DNA of 64,000 bases from Setophaga petechia (lineage: Eukaryota > Chordata > Aves > Passeriformes > Parulidae): the NCBI GenBank assembly GCA_024362935.1, contig JANCRA010000028.1:7436476-7500475 (forward strand), read 5' to 3'. Shown piece by piece: positions 51,303 to 64,000 of the stretch (positions are counted from its first letter, which is position 1; each line of letters begins with the position of its first letter). A model generated the notes under the pieces. The model was not told the origin of the DNA. It saw nothing but the letters and a program-made list of their open reading frames with translations, and searched no databases. A program made the translations under genes and the position numbers.

Positions 51303-53219
51303 ATTTTAAGTACATCCTGGGAGTTTTGTGACTTACAGACAAGATAAATCACAATATCTGGCTTTTTCCCCCCCCTCAGCTCTGTCATGGGTTTATTTTG
51401 TGTTTTTATGCAGAGAATTTGAGCTTTCTGAGCTTCAGTTGTGCAGTCTATGAAAGGGACTGATAAATTCCACTGTCTGGGGGATTTGTCATATTTGTTT
51501 CCATGGTATTTAAGCTTCTTTGATGTTTGGAGAGAAAAGAAAATTATTGGAAAAATATATTTGTTGCCTCTTAAAGATCATTTATCATAAATTAAATGCC
51601 TTCCCAGGCTGGAGACTCAAGGTACCTTTGGACTGGGTTTGTTTAGTGTTGGAGGGGAAAGTCCCTGATGGGTTTGTGATACCTCAATGTATATTTTTCT
51701 CTCCAAAAGAGAAAGAAAACAAGAGATAAGTGAATCATAGCATGGAAAGACACTCAATTAATTTTAAAATTAACACTTTTACTCACAGCAGCCCCTGATG
51801 CTGTTTGACAGGCTGCAGCCTTGGGCTGCAAGTGTTTACATTTTGATGTAAAATGAAGTTATTGAGATTTGTTCTGAACATATCAAAAGCAGCTGGGGCA
51901 GGCTGTAAATATCTTCAGCCAACAAGAACAACTCCACAGATCCCTGAAGGTGGGTGTTCCATCTTGGGAATGGATTTGTGGCTGGCTGGGTTTCAGCTGT
52001 GTGCTCGTGGGTGCTGCACAGGGTGCAGAGCTCCTCACTCGCTGCTGCAGTGAACCTGTCTGGCAGCATCAGTTCCAGATGTTAACAGCTGTCAGCCCCC
52101 TGTGAACCCATCCATGCCTTGTAAACAATAATTCCCCTAAAAATCCAGTGCTGAACAACATTTGAAAGGCTCTGGGCTTGTGCCACGTGCACTGCAGCAT
52201 AAATGAGTTTTAAAGCTGTGAATTCAGGTGAGGATTTGCTCTGAGGACAGGTTTGAGTCGTGTTGTTTGATCTTTCCTGGGTCAGAGCCCCCAGATCAGA
52301 AATGATTTATGGAGGGCAGATATCACCTTGCTGATGTGATTTCCCAATGTCCTGAATATCACACAGAAGATCTGCCACTCTCCCACACTGCTTTTTATTC
52401 CCTTAATTATCCCCTTAATTAACCACAGGAGATGGACCCTGCTAATCCTGGAACAGAGAAGGTGGCACTGAGTGGCTCTGGGGGTGCAGGAAAGGTAAAT
52501 GTGTGTTCTGAGAAGAAACTCAGCACTTCCTGAATATTTAAGAATTGGATATTACTTTTAATTTCTCATTTCTTATCTCTCCCTCACTGTTTTCCCTGTT
52601 GTGTGTGTTTGGCTCTTGTGCTGAGGAAGGGGAACGAGCTGCCAGAATCCCTGATCTGGTACTTGAAAACACCTGGGCTTTCTCTTCCCATAAATTCACA
52701 TTTCTTGAGGATTCTTTGGCAGTCCCTGCTGGAGAATTTTATGAGAAGAGGATTTATTTTATGGGAGGGGAAGGAGCTGCTGCTCCTGCCTGTGCTCTGG
52801 GCAAGGGGAATCCTGAGGGAGATGCAGGAAATCCCTCCTCAGGGCTGTGTGTGAGCCTGTGCCTGGGGATTTTTTGGGAATTTTTTTTTTGTTAAGGTGG
52901 GGATTAAATGTGTGAGATGATATTTCTTGTTTGGACTTTGTTATCTATGTAATAGTCTTACAGCCTGTGAGTTCTGCACTACTTCATTTTCTAACAAACT
53001 AAAATGGAGCTGTATTTCTCTCTCTCTTTACAAGGCTTTTTAAGGATAAACTGTCTAATTAAGAAATTTTACTTAAATTATTTTTACTTTTAACTTAATA
53101 ACTTAATTACTCATGGCCTGCAATGCAGATTTTTTTATCTAATTACACAATACTGCCTAAACTCATGAAGAAGGTGAAGAAGGACCAGTCTGCCCTAAAA
53201 CTTCTATTTTATCAAACTT

Positions 53220-53490
53220 TATATATATATAATATTTCTATTGTATCTATTCTATTTTATATATTATATAATATATATTATGTATACTATATATAACATA
53301 TATAATGTATTACATATTATATATTGTATATTAGAGATTATATGTTATATATTATACAATATAGTATATGTTATATATTATATATATTATACTTCTATTA
53401 TATGATACTTCAGTCTCATCAAACTTTATATTATATCCTTTAATATATATTTTAATATAAATATTTTATTTTTTTAATATATATGACTAT
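53220..53490. repeat. AT-rich microsatellite
   Basis: About 270 bp of A/T-dominated sequence with TATATA, ATATTATAT and similar motifs. Confidence 0.85.
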
Positions 53491-55599
53491 ATTCTAAAAC
53501 TTTAAGTTTTCTACCATGTGATACTACACACTTCTATTCAAGCTTTACACTTATAATGCCAGTTCTATCATTTGATTTTGGAATTTAATTTTATTTAAAT
53601 TTAATTTTTCTCCACAGCCTCAGGTGAAATGCAGTGTTCTCTTGGGGGTCAGTGCCTGTCAGCACAGAAAATCTAAAATCTAAAACCCTTTCAGGATGAT
53701 CTTAACCACAGTTTTCTCTTGAATTTTTCTTCATTTGGTCAAAATTACTCCTCAGTGCCTTAAATTTGACCCAATGCAGAACCATCCCCTTCCCCTGGCT
53801 GTGCTGGGCCCCTCCAGCTCAATCCCCCCCAGCCCAAACTGGGATTATCCTGGACCCTGCTTCTGAAACATGCACACACACACAGAGATCTTTTCTGTGC
53901 TTCATTTTCTCTGATGAAACTTTTTATTGCCTGTGGCTGCCCTGGGGTGGCAGCTGTGCCAGGCAGTGTGCACAGGGCACGTTCTGCATGCCAGGAGCTG
54001 CCTGCCTTGCTTGGCACCTCATCCACTGCCCTTTGCAGCCTCAGCTGCAGCTAAACTTGTGACACACTTTGGGTTCTGGCAGAGAGGACTCAGGAAGGGC
54101 TTTGTGCACCTCAGCTTGGCCAGTTTCAGGCTTTTCCTATTTTTTTCTTTTATTGCTGCCCATAACCAGAGTGGAATTTAAGTTCTGGAGGCTTTAAACA
54201 TGGACTAGAGAGATTTTTGCCAGGTCTAAAAGAATCTCCCAGGTTTTTTGTTGCCTGTGAAGGAGGGAGAGGAACCTGAGGGTTTTTATTGATAGCTGTG
54301 GGTCAAGTATCTGCTCTGGTGCAGGGCTGAGAGGGTTCTAAAAAATTGCTGGATTTTTATTAATTTGATGTTTTCAGTTTTCTGAGTGCCCCAGACCAGG
54401 ACAGGGATGAACAACACACGCTGAGCTCTGAAATGTGTGGGGTGGACAAAAGGCAGGTGAGATTTGGAGAAATGTGCAGGACAGGCACCCTGGGTGCTCT
54501 GCACCATCCCAGTCCCCATCTGGGTGCACTGGTGGGGAAAGTGGGACAGGACTCACCTTCCTGGGCTTGGCTGAGCTCTGCAGCCCTTCCAGCCTCAGCA
54601 GCTGCAGTGTTCAGCCTCAATCCCCTCTAGCATCTGCTGGCTTTTTAATACTCCTCAAATTCATCTGCATTTTCCCTTTTGTGTGGTTCCTGCATTTCCT
54701 GACACAAAACCCTGGCTCAGGGGTGCAGCAGCCATGAGAGAGGGAGGGAGAAGGAAGGACTGGAAACACCCACACAGAACCTGATGGGAGCCAGCTCCTC
54801 CTCCCTGCAGCTTTGCTGTTCATCACCCAGAAAACCCCCCAAAAACTGCTGCTTCCCCCTGGGTGAGCAGGCTGGGGGATGAAAATGGGCTAATCCAGGC
54901 CAATTTAAGCATTGTCCCTTTCCCTCTTCAGCATCCTGCCTCCAGCCATGGGCTCAGCAGGAATTTGCCTCTTTTCCCTCCCCATGGGCTGCTCCAAGTG
55001 GGACAGGACCCCCTGGCCTGTGTCACCACCTCAGGTGAGACTCAGCACAGGGAAAAGCAGCTCAGACCACTGGAAATGGCCCTAAATGCTCCTCATGCTC
55101 CCCAAAGCTGCTGGAGGCTTGCCATGGGTCACCCTGCCCTGTGCTGCCCTGTTGTCACCCCTGGAAGCCACCAGGTTCAGTGGGATGAGATGGGATCTGC
55201 AGCTTTTCACCCCAGACTCTGACTGACTTCAAACACTGCTTCTTCCTCTTTGGGTTTTGAGTTTTTCCAGCCTTTTTCCTCTCCTTTTCCCTGCTGAAAC
55301 CTTCCCTCCAGTGCCAGCTGAGCTGGTTGGAGGAGGCCAGGAGCAAAGGCTCCAAGGAAAACCACAATATTTTGGTGAGGCAGGGAGAGTCAGAGGGAGC
55401 CTTTGGATTCAGCATTTTCTGCTGGGGCCTCAGCAGAGCCCAGGAGTTAATCAGTCAAATATGCTTATGTGTAACTAATCTCTGCAGGACAATGAGCTGA
55501 GGAATTATTGAATGCAGTTGAAATGGGGCAGAGTGGTTGCTATAAAAAGGGTGTCCTGAGCCAATGGGAGCCAGCAGGCTCCTATAAAAGTGGGTGGGG

Positions 55600-56640
55600 A
55601 AGGAAAAGCAGCTGGTGGGAAGAGATCCCCAAAATCCCAAAGCATGTCCTGAGCTGCCTTTGCTTGGGCAGAGATCATCTGGGGCTGCTGGAAATCATCC
55701 TGAGCTGCTGGAAGTCAGGCTGAGCCTTCTCCAGCACTGCTGATCCCTGTGGGGTCAGTGGGAGGGGCTGGATCTGCCTGGAGTCACCTGGTGGAGCCTC
55801 CAAAGATGAAATCCTGCAGTGCTGTGAGTTGAGGTTGGGTTTTGGGGGAGATTTGGATGCTTTTCCTAGAACTGGGTGGGATCCATGGAAGGAGCAGCTG
55901 GTGGGGAAGAGATCCCCAAAATCCCAAAGCATGTCCTGAGCTGCCTTGGCTTGGGCAGAGATCCTCCTGAGCTGCTGGAAATCAGGCTGAGCCCTTCTCC
56001 AGCATCTCTAGGATTAGTGGGAAGGGCTGGATCAATGACCTGGTAGAGCCCCAAAACATGAAATCCTGCAGTGCTGTGAGTTGAGGTTGGGTTTTGGGGG
56101 AGATTTGGATGCTCTTCCAGGAGCTGGGTGGGATCCATGGAAAAGCAGCTGGTGGGGAGATCCCCAAAATCCCAAAGCATGTCCTGAGCTGCCTTGGCTT
56201 GGGCAGAGATCCTCCTGAGCTGCTGGAAATCAGGCTGAGCCCTTCTCCAGCATCCACGGGGTCAGTGGAAAGGGCTGGATCAGTGACCTGGTGGAGACTG
56301 AAAAGATGAAATCCTGCAGTGCTGTGGGTTTGGGTCAGATTTTGGGGGAGATTTGGATGCTCTGCCAGGAGCTGGGTGGGATCCATGGAAAAGCAGCTGG
56401 TGGGGAGAGATCCCCAAAATCCCAGAGTGTGTGCAGAGATCATCCTGAGCTGCAGGAAATCAGGCTGAGCCCTTCTCCAGCATCTGTGAGGTCAATAGGA
56501 AGGGCTGGATCTGCCTGGAATCACCTGATAGAGCCTCAAAAGATGAAATCCTGCAGTGCTGTGGGTTTGGGTCAGATTTTGGGGGAATTTGGATGCTCTG
56601 CCAGGAGCTGGGTGGGATCCATGGAAGTGGAAGCCCAGGT
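55600..56640. repeat. Tandem repeat of about 200-240 bp, four to five copies
   Basis: Each copy contains GATCCATGGAAAAGCAGCTG, GAGATCCCCAAAATCCCAAA, CATGTCCTGAGCTGCC, GGAAATCAGGCTGAGCCC, GATGAAATCCTGCAGTGCTG and GTTTTGGGGGAGATTTGGAT. Copies differ by indels and substitutions, so the array is not very recent. Confidence 0.92.
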
Positions 56641-57807
56641 GAGGCTGAATTTTGGGAGCAGTGAGGTTCAGCAGTGTCACCCTGTGGGGTATCCCTGCAG
56701 CAGGAGCAGGGAGGTGAGGAAAGGGATGGGGATGGATTTCAGTGGATTTAGGGATTAGATCAGCTGGGCTGACCCCAGTGACCATCTCAGGGCCTGTCCT
56801 TCACACCCATCCCTTGGCTCCCTGCAGGTTCTGGCTCTGTCCCTGGTGGTGTTTGGAGCCTCATTGGATCCGGGTGCTGTTGGAGAGCTCAGCCCTGGCC
56901 ACAGCTGGCAGGAGAAAATTCCTGCTGGAGCTTTCTGCCAGCCTTCAGATCCCCCAAAGAGGTGTTAAGTGCAGCTATTTCCAGCTCCAGGGCACAGACA
57001 TTTATTCCTCTCCATGCCACTGCCAATCCTTCCAAAAGCAGGAAATCCCAACATCTCCAGGCATCCCATTTCTCCTGCTATTTTTTTTTTTATTTTAGTA
57101 ATATTTTATCTGTCTCTTTTTATGACTTTTCTTCCTTTTGTCCCAATTGAAGCCTCAAACAGATGATTTACACCAACCCCCCATGAAATCAGCCTTCAGC
57201 CCCCTTTTTTCTCCTTGAAAATCAGCAAATGGGTGTGAGGAGTTTTGGATGGGATCACCCCTGCCCCAGCCAGCTGCTCTCCCATCCAGAAAACCAAGAG
57301 CACAGCCTGTTTCCTGTTAAATCTCACTGCTTGCATTGGTTTACATTGTTTGTCTGATGTTTTACAGCTTCCACGCTGATGTTGCATTAAAGCTGGCTGC
57401 AGTTGAGGCAAAAAATCAGATGCAGGCACTGGCAGGGTTCCCCAAATGCTTTCCTGAGGGTTGATCCCATTTTCTCAGTCCTTGCAGGAGCTGTGTCCTG
57501 GCCCAGGCTCCAAAAGGTGCTTTTGGGACAATTTTGGAGTTTTGGGACAATTTTGGAGTTTTAATTGCAGGGCAGGTGGTGGAGGGGCTGTGCCTGCTCC
57601 TCCTCCAGCAGCTTTGGTGGCTCTGGGTGGCTCCTGAGTTTCTCTTGACCCCTGAGCTTTGTTTTCAGTTTCTCTTCCCTGCTGTCCTGTTGAGCAGTCA
57701 GGGAGGCTGGGTGGGCACCAACCTCAGGCTGGGGCAGAATCATATTTATGTTTTTCAAATTTATTTCTATTTATAGTAATATTTATGTGAGTGTTTATAG
57801 AATGGTT

Positions 57808-57962
57808 TATAAAATCATGGAATAGATTGAGTTGAAAGGGATCCCTAAAGATCATTGAGTCCAACTCCCTGCTCCTCACCCCTGCCTCAAGTGAACCATG
57901 TGAGAGGAGAATCCAGATGCCCTTTGAGGAGTTCCCTTCCCTGGGGAACCTCTTCCAGAGCA
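57808..57962 (-). mobile_element. CR1 LINE 3'-end fragment
   Basis: AAATCATGGAATAGATTGAG, AAGGGATCCCTAAAGATCAT, TGAGTCCAACTCCCTGCTCC and the block ending GGGGAACCTCTTCCAGAGCA form the antisense CR1 3' end. Confidence 0.85.
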
Positions 57963-58495
57963 TTTTATGTGGCTATTATGGATATAAAAATGCATTTTAG
58001 ACAAAACAGGATGAGTTTCTGACTGAAGAATTCAGGTTTAATTCAGTTCCTTGCAGCTGGCACATGAAGCTCAGCCCTGCAGGAGGCAGGGAGTGGTGGA
58101 AACACATCTGGAGCCAGGAACCACGGTGGGGATGGGATTTAAATCCTGCCTTGTCTCATCTTTAACTCTGGGAATTTGAGCTCCTCTCCTAAGAACCTCA
58201 CAGAAAAGGGCTGCACCATGCCATCAGCAGCATTAGGGACCTTCCAGCATAGTTTTGATCCTGTGTCTTTGGCAGTTGGGTTTTTTATTTTATTTTTTGG
58301 GGGGTTTGTGAGCTGCTTTCATTTCCTTGTGCCATTTTCCAGGTGCAGATGAGATCATTGCTTTTGAGCTCTTTATTAATGAGCTGATGGAGATTTATCT
58401 CATTAGGAGGCCAATGTGCTGAAGCTTCACAAACTCAAGCCTTGATCTTGCCACCCATGGGGAATTTTCAGCCATTTAAACCTCATGGGGCAAGA

Positions 58496-58592
58496 AATAA
58501 GAAATAGGAAATAAATAAGAAATAAATAAGAAATAAATAAGAAATAAATAGGAAATAAATAAGAAAAATAAATAAGAAATAAATCAGAAATC
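58496..58592. repeat. AAGAAATAAAT tandem repeat
   Basis: Around nine imperfect copies of an 11-bp unit AAGAAATAAAT. Confidence 0.9.
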
Positions 58593-60088
58593 CCTCTTCT
58601 CTTAAAGGGTCAACTGAGAGCATCACACATCACCCAAAGCCTTCAGGAGGGACTTTATAAAAACTCCAGCTTAGCCAGTCTCTGTAATACTGATTTGGGG
58701 TTTTTTTAGTTTTTTTTTCCTCAGGAAAGCCTAAGGAAGGGGAAGGAATTAGGCAGTGGGTTATTCTGGGATGTCCCCGTGCTGGAGATGAGCTCTCCTC
58801 CCGCACACGTCCTCGTGCCACATCAGCAGCTGTCTGCAAGCCAAGGACTGGGGAGATGCCTATGGCTGGAAAAACAGCTCCTTCTGTATTTATTGGACTT
58901 GCTAGCAGCTGGAAAATCCCAAAGATCTGCACCTCCAGGGGCTCCTGCAGCTGGGGGAAAAAGTTTTCCTGTGAAATAAATCTGTGTGATGCCTAAAATG
59001 CCTGTGATGAGGGAGCATGGAGATGTTCCTGCCCCCAGAATTGTTTCTCCAGACATGTGGCAAGGTCAGTTCACAGCTGTCCCATGTAGAAACCAGCAGG
59101 GATCAGGCAGACCTGGGGAATATGGAGCTGTTTATCAGAAAATAAATGGCTCAGCTGCTTTTTGGGGTTGGAGCAAAAATCACCTTGATCCTCTCTGAGC
59201 CACGAGCCAGGTGAAAGGTTGTAAAAATGAAATTTGTGTTCTCCTGACTTGGATCCCCTCAGTTTAAATCCTCCTGAAATGGTGCTGGAGCAGGAGGAGT
59301 CCAAAGCCTGCAGGAGCCAGGGATCCCTGCCAGGCAGTCCAGGGAAAGCTGGAGGTGCAGATGCACTCAGGTTTGCACAGGGGTGATGCAAATCTGCAGT
59401 TTTGGGGGATCCCTGTGCTGGCAGCTGAGGGGTTTTGCTGGCAAACCCTGGGAATGGGATTTCTGCTCCCACAGGGATTCCCCAGGTTTGGTTTGGGTGG
59501 CTGTGGACAAACCTTGCCCTGCCAAGGGCAGGCTCTGCACAGGCACTGCAGGGAAAAGCAATAAAAATGAGTGTTCCTCTGGGAAAAGCTGAGCCAGACA
59601 CCAAAATCCTTCCAAGTTAACCTCTGTGCTGGCTGGCTGTGTGGCTGACAGGTCTGCTCTGCTCCTAAAATCATCTGGGTGAGGCTCAAGGCAGGATCTG
59701 GGTGCAGGAACATCTGATTCTCCTGGGGTGCAGCAAAATGTCCTCAGCTTCATGTCCTGTGGGTTTTCCCTGAACTCAAAGGCTTGTGGACACAGTTCTT
59801 GGCTTTTCTCCTCCTCTGGGGATTTTAAGTCTTTCCTGAATGTCCAGGTTGGGTTTTTTGGCTCAGCCTGCCCTTGCAGACACTGCTGGGGTCCATGTGT
59901 GGTGCTGGGTGCCAGCTGTGGGTAAATCCCATTCCCTGTCCCTGCTTCAGGGCTCTGGGATCACCCCAGCCCAGGGGCATCTCAGAGCTGGCATGTGGGC
60001 AGGGATCCTGCCCTGGCATCCTCCAGGGCACCCTGAGGGTTCCAGGGCTGTGCTGATGGAATGGTTGGCAGTTCCCTTTGGCAGGAAG

Positions 60089-60627
60089 GTGCCAATCCCA
60101 TCACTTTTCCCGTGGTTTTGTTCCCATCCATAAATGCCCAGGTACCAGCATGGACTCAGCACATCCCTGAGCCAAGGGAGCTCCCAGGGCTGCAGGGCAC
60201 CCGGGGCTGGGGATTTTGGAACTTCACCCAAAAACCAAATGAATCTCCACAGGACAAGCTGAAATCCAAGCCTGCTCCTTCGTGTGTGCTTTATCAGATC
60301 CTCCAAATCCCTCCCTTCAGTTCCTTCTCTGAAGGCTCCAAACCTCCAATGATGGGATTGGGTGCCAATCCCATCATTTTTCCCGTGGTTTTGTTCCCAT
60401 CCATAAATGCCCAGGTACCAGGATGGACTCAGCACATCCCTGAGCCAAGGGAGCTCCCAGGGCTGCAGGGCACACAGGGCTTGGGATTTTGGAACTTCAC
60501 CCAAAAACCAAATTAATTTCCACAGGACAAGCTGTGCTCCAAATCCAAGCCTGCTCCTTTGTGTGTGCTTTATCAGATCCTCCAAACCCCTCCCTTCAGT
60601 TCCTTCTCTGAAGGCTCCAAACCTCCA
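60089..60627. repeat. Two-copy tandem duplication, period about 273 bp
   Basis: The segment from GGTGCCAATCCCATCA to GAAGGCTCCAAACCTCCA occurs twice (second copy from about 60,362) with few differences, including GTACCAGCATGG against GTACCAGGATGG. Confidence 0.92.
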
Positions 60628-61439
60628 CAACAGAGCTAACAGGGATTTTTTTTTGAGCCACTCATCCCTCCCTGCCTTTCCAAACTCCCTTTAGTGACCT
60701 CAGACATGAAAACCACAAGCACTGAACCTCCTCCAGCTGCTTCTCCATGGAGGAGAGATCAGAGATCCTTCTCATGTGAGACGCAGAATGGGGTCCTGCC
60801 ACTGCTGCTGAGGGATTTGAGGGGAAAAAATCATATTTAACACTTCTGGTAAGAACAGCTCACCCTGCTCAGGGCTCCTGGAATGAGCTGGACAGGGCCA
60901 GGGGGGAAATTCTTTGCATTCTTGGGACTGGGAGGTGGAATTAAGGTAAAATACTCCTGGAGGAGGGCCAGGCTATCTGGAGCAGCAAGCTGTTAAATCT
61001 CACACTGGACTTGAATTCAGGAATACTTTTGGAGTGGAGTTGGTGGCAGGAAGAGTGTTGGGTTGGGAGCCCAGGGAGGGGGAAGAAGCCTCATTTTGGG
61101 CTGTGAATGTGCCAGACCCCAGCTAGCAGAGGTCAGGGCAGCAGTGCTGGGCCTTGGCTCAGCAGCTGGGATGATGTGGCAGCAGAAATTCTGCTCCCCA
61201 GGAGAGCCCAGGCAGCAAAATCTGTCCCTGGGGCTGGGGCTGGGGCAGTCTGAGCTGTGCCAGGCTCCTGCAGTGCCCAGCTGGGCTCTGCCATGTGGGG
61301 GAAAGTCTGGTGGGTGCTGTGGGTCACATCTGGAAATGAGATGGAGGGAAAAGCAGCATTTGAGCTCCTGGATAGAGCTCAGGGGTGCTCCTCCTTCCTC
61401 CTGCCACCAGCAACCCCAGGCACAGCTGGAGCTGGGAGA

Positions 61440-61995
61440 ATGGGAACGACAGTGATGGGGAAAATAGGGGAAAAAACAAGGGAAAAAAGGGGGAAACAAG
61501 AAAAAACGGGGGGAAATGGAAAAAGAAGGGAAAACAGGGAAAAAGATGGGAAAACAGGGGAAGATGGGGAAATGGGAAAACAGGGAAAATGGGGAAATAG
61601 GAGAACACAGGGGAAAAACGGGGAAACAGGGAAAGAAACAGGGAGAAGCAGGGAAAAATGGGGTCACAGGGAAAAAACGGGGAAACAGGGAAAACCAGTG
61701 GAAAAGAGGGGGAAGCAGGAAAAAACAGGGGTAGATGGGGAAACAGGGGAAAACCAGTGAAAAAGAGGGGGAAACAGGGAAAAACAGGGGTAAATAGGGA
61801 AACAGGGGAAAACCAGGGAAAAAACAGGAAAAAGAGGGGAAAGCAAGGGAAAAAGAGAAAACGGGGGAAACAAGGAAAAAACAGGGGAAAACAGGAAAAC
61901 TAGGGAAAAAACAGGGGAAAAGAGGGAGAAACAGGGAAAAACAAGGAAAGACCAGGAGGAAACAGGAGAAAACAAGGGGAAGTAGGGAAAAGCAG
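61440..61995. repeat. Long purine-rich tract (GGGAAAACA)n
   Basis: About 550 bp dominated by GGGAAAAAC, GGGGAAAC and similar units with almost no T on the plus strand. The 335-codon Phe/Pro/Ser-rich minus-strand frame across it is a by-product. Confidence 0.95.
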
Positions 61996-63639
61996 CCACT
62001 TCTGCTCCTGTCAGAGCCCAGCAAAGCCCAGACTGTGCCCCTGCAGCCCCGTCCTGCTCCCCCTGGGCTCCTCCTTCATCCCTGCTGAGCCCAGGGGAAT
62101 CATTCCCAATTTCCTGGGACTAAATCAAATGTCCCAGCTGAGCCATTCCCCCCTTCCCTTTTGGGGGTGTTTGTGTGCTCCCAGCCGGCTCTGGGTGCGA
62201 GATTTCTGCAATATTTGCTGGGTTATTTGGTCTGCGGCTGCCGGGTGAGCTTTGATTAAAGCAGAGCCCAGCGTGGGGCACCCTCTGCAGCCTGGATTTC
62301 CAGCTGCTCCCTCCAGCAGCGCCTTTTTCCCCCTTTTCCCTCGGAGAGCAGCGTTTCCCCCAGCCCGGAGGCACCGTTTGATTGGAAAGGCTTTAAAAGG
62401 GACAATCTGTGTGAGTCACAGTGAAAGCCATAAAAGAAAAACCAATAAAGCCATCTGAAAAGTGCTGTTTAATGGATCGAGGCAAACTTACTGGAAACAG
62501 GAGACAGATTGTTTCATCTTGAAATCGTTGCTTCAAATCCCTCTGCATTTGGGAGCAAAGGACATTTATTCCTCATCAATAGCTGTCAGGGAAAAGAGAT
62601 TTGAAAGGGATTTTGCCACCTTTGAAAGGAGTTGTGGGTTTTTCTGGGCTCCCAGCAGCTCTCTGAGCATATTTAAAAGGTTTTCAAGTGCTGGGTACTC
62701 TGGAAATTCAGGACTTCCAGGGCAGAGCTTTTCAAAGAATGAAAATAATTGTCCCTGTCATGGATACAGCTATCTGCTTGCATGGCAAATATTGACTTTC
62801 TTAGCAAATAAAATGCACCTGAGCTAATCCATGTACACCTCTGGAGAGAAATGCTTCTCCTCTTTCACTGTGGCTTTTCCCAGACTGAATTTTGGGATGT
62901 TGAATCCCTTTGGCTGATTTTTCCCCCTGCCACTTGGCAGGCAGCAGAAATCTGGGGAATGTCCTGTGGGATTGTTCCCTTTGCTGTGACCCTGCAGCAG
63001 CACTGACATCTCTGCAGGCTGTTTGTCTGCGTCTGAGCTTCTGTTTGTGGAGAAGAAATGTGTTTGCAGTTGGATTTAGCATTTGCGTATCACTGTGTTA
63101 ACCTCAGCAAGTCCAGCTCAGCGTGTTTGTCTGCTGGTGAGGAGCTGAACCCGGTTTCCACAGGAGCCCTGGGAATGAGGGGGTCAGGACAGACTCAGGC
63201 CACGGTGTTTGAGAGATGAGTTCATCTAGAGATGTGGATTTCCTCACAAAGCTGCACCTCCAGGGGCAGAGAGTCACCCTCGCTCCTCTCCTGGCCGCTT
63301 CACCCAGCTGTGGGTCAGAGCTGGGGTTTGTGCCAGCAGCTGGCCCAGCCTCCGGCTCCTGCTCCAGCCTGTTCCAGATGTTTTCCCAGTTGCACACGTG
63401 GTGGGCACGTGGCTGGCGCTTCGCTGTGCTGCAGAGCAGGTGTGTGACCCCAGGGGACACCTGAGCCCTCAGCGGCGCTGTCAGCACCGGAGTTTCTCTC
63501 AGTTTACGGGACAGCTGGAGCTGGGCTGCTTTGGGAGGTTCCAGCTGTACAGCCAAGCCCGGGGGCAGAATTCGGGCAGGGTTTTGTCCGTGTGTGTAAC
63601 TCAGGGATAATTCTCGGTGAGCAAAGGGGGCGTGCGAGC

Positions 63640-64000
63640 CGGGCCAACATCTGCCTGGCACATCTGGCCAGACGCTGCCGCGCGTGCGGTCCCCGCTCCA
63701 GACGTGCGCGCGCGCGCCCCGCCCGCGGCCAGTTGTGCGCGCCAGATGTGCACTGAGGGGCGGGGTCACCGCAACGGCCACGCCTCCTATCGCTGTCAAT
63801 CACCGAGTGCGACCCAATGACGGCCCGCGACACATCGAGGCCCGCGACCAATCAGGGCGTGGTTGTGATTTCCATGGCAGCCGCAGCCGCGCGGCTGAGG
63901 GGAGGCGGCGGCGCCGCGGCCGCTCCCGGAGCCGCTCCCGTTCCTCGTCCCGCAGCCGGAGCCGCTCCCGCTCCCACCCCGCTCCCTGCCCACTGCGATG
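63640..64000 (+). promoter_or_regulatory. CpG-island promoter of the next gene (TPST1 by synteny?)
   Basis: CpG density rises sharply (GTGCGCGCGCGCGCCCCGCC and beyond). Two CCAAT boxes in plus orientation lie at about 63,813 and 63,848, the second in the strong NF-Y form CCAATCAG. A start site around 63,880-63,930 on the plus strand is plausible. In mammals TPST1 follows CRCP on the same strand, so this may be its 5' end. A frame from ATG at 63,874 stays open to the edge (42 Ala/Gly/Pro-rich codons), but I do not recognise it and it may be untranslated leader. Confidence 0.5.

Larger units (their letters stand above)
51303..63600. other. Intergenic region downstream of CRCP
   Basis: About 12 kb without a recognisable exon or RNA gene. 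Contents are AT-rich microsatellite, segmental tandem repeats, a CR1 fragment, a two-copy duplication and a purine tract, listed separately. Scattered short open frames lack family signatures and mostly come from repeats. Confidence 0.6.

Noticed and set aside
61017..62024. A 335-codon Phe/Pro/Ser-rich minus-strand frame resembling a membrane protein
   Set aside because: It is the complement of a purine-rich simple repeat, which gives Phe/Pro/Ser/Leu by composition alone.

Overview
The window looks like a piece of a bird genome, probably a passerine. The evidence is spliced vertebrate genes with long introns, 3'-end fragments of CR1 LINEs, a tandem pair of argininosuccinate lyase/delta-crystallin genes (a pair known from birds and reptiles), and two solo LTRs, one resembling a passerine-type family. 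The gene order is GUSB (minus), ASL/delta-2 crystallin (minus), ASL/delta-1 crystallin (minus), tRNA-Gly(GCC) (plus), CRCP (plus). A CpG-island promoter at the right edge is, by synteny, possibly the 5' end of TPST1.

Left part (1-2,700). Only coding exon 1 of GUSB (signal peptide and mature N terminus) is inside the window. Its upstream flank is a tandem array of GC boxes, followed by a GC-rich hexamer repeat, an ATTT-rich tract and a CR1 fragment.

Tandem lyase genes (2,700-20,260). Both copies are complete, with 16 coding exons, consensus GT/AG junctions and no frameshift: 467 aa for the downstream copy (2,783-9,672) and 466 aa for the upstream copy (12,216-19,462). The downstream copy keeps the catalytic motifs of a working urea-cycle/arginine-synthesis enzyme. 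The upstream copy occupies the delta-1 (lens crystallin) position. Its enzyme motifs are drifting (KLWGGRF reads KMMAGRF, the loop around the catalytic serine is altered, and His replaces the Arg equivalent to human Arg379). It carries in intron 3 a sequence resembling the chicken delta-1 SOX2/PAX6 lens enhancer core. The copies are a mosaic of nearly identical and clearly diverged blocks, which suggests gene conversion. Each has its own GC-rich minisatellite between promoter and start exon.

Right part (20,260-64,000). An intact tRNA-Gly(GCC) gene ends 187 bp before the start codon of CRCP, which encodes the RNA polymerase III subunit RPC9. CRCP has six coding exons over 25 kb (146 aa). Its introns hold many tandem arrays, two solo LTRs, AT-rich microsatellites and one CpG-retaining block that looks like a conserved non-coding element. 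From about 51.3 to 63.6 kb I see no gene, only repeats. The last 400 bp are a CpG island with two CCAAT boxes. I saw no CRISPR array, bacterial gene or new defence-like system. The most unusual material is the regulatory and evolutionary structure of the lyase/crystallin pair and the repeat-rich promoters.
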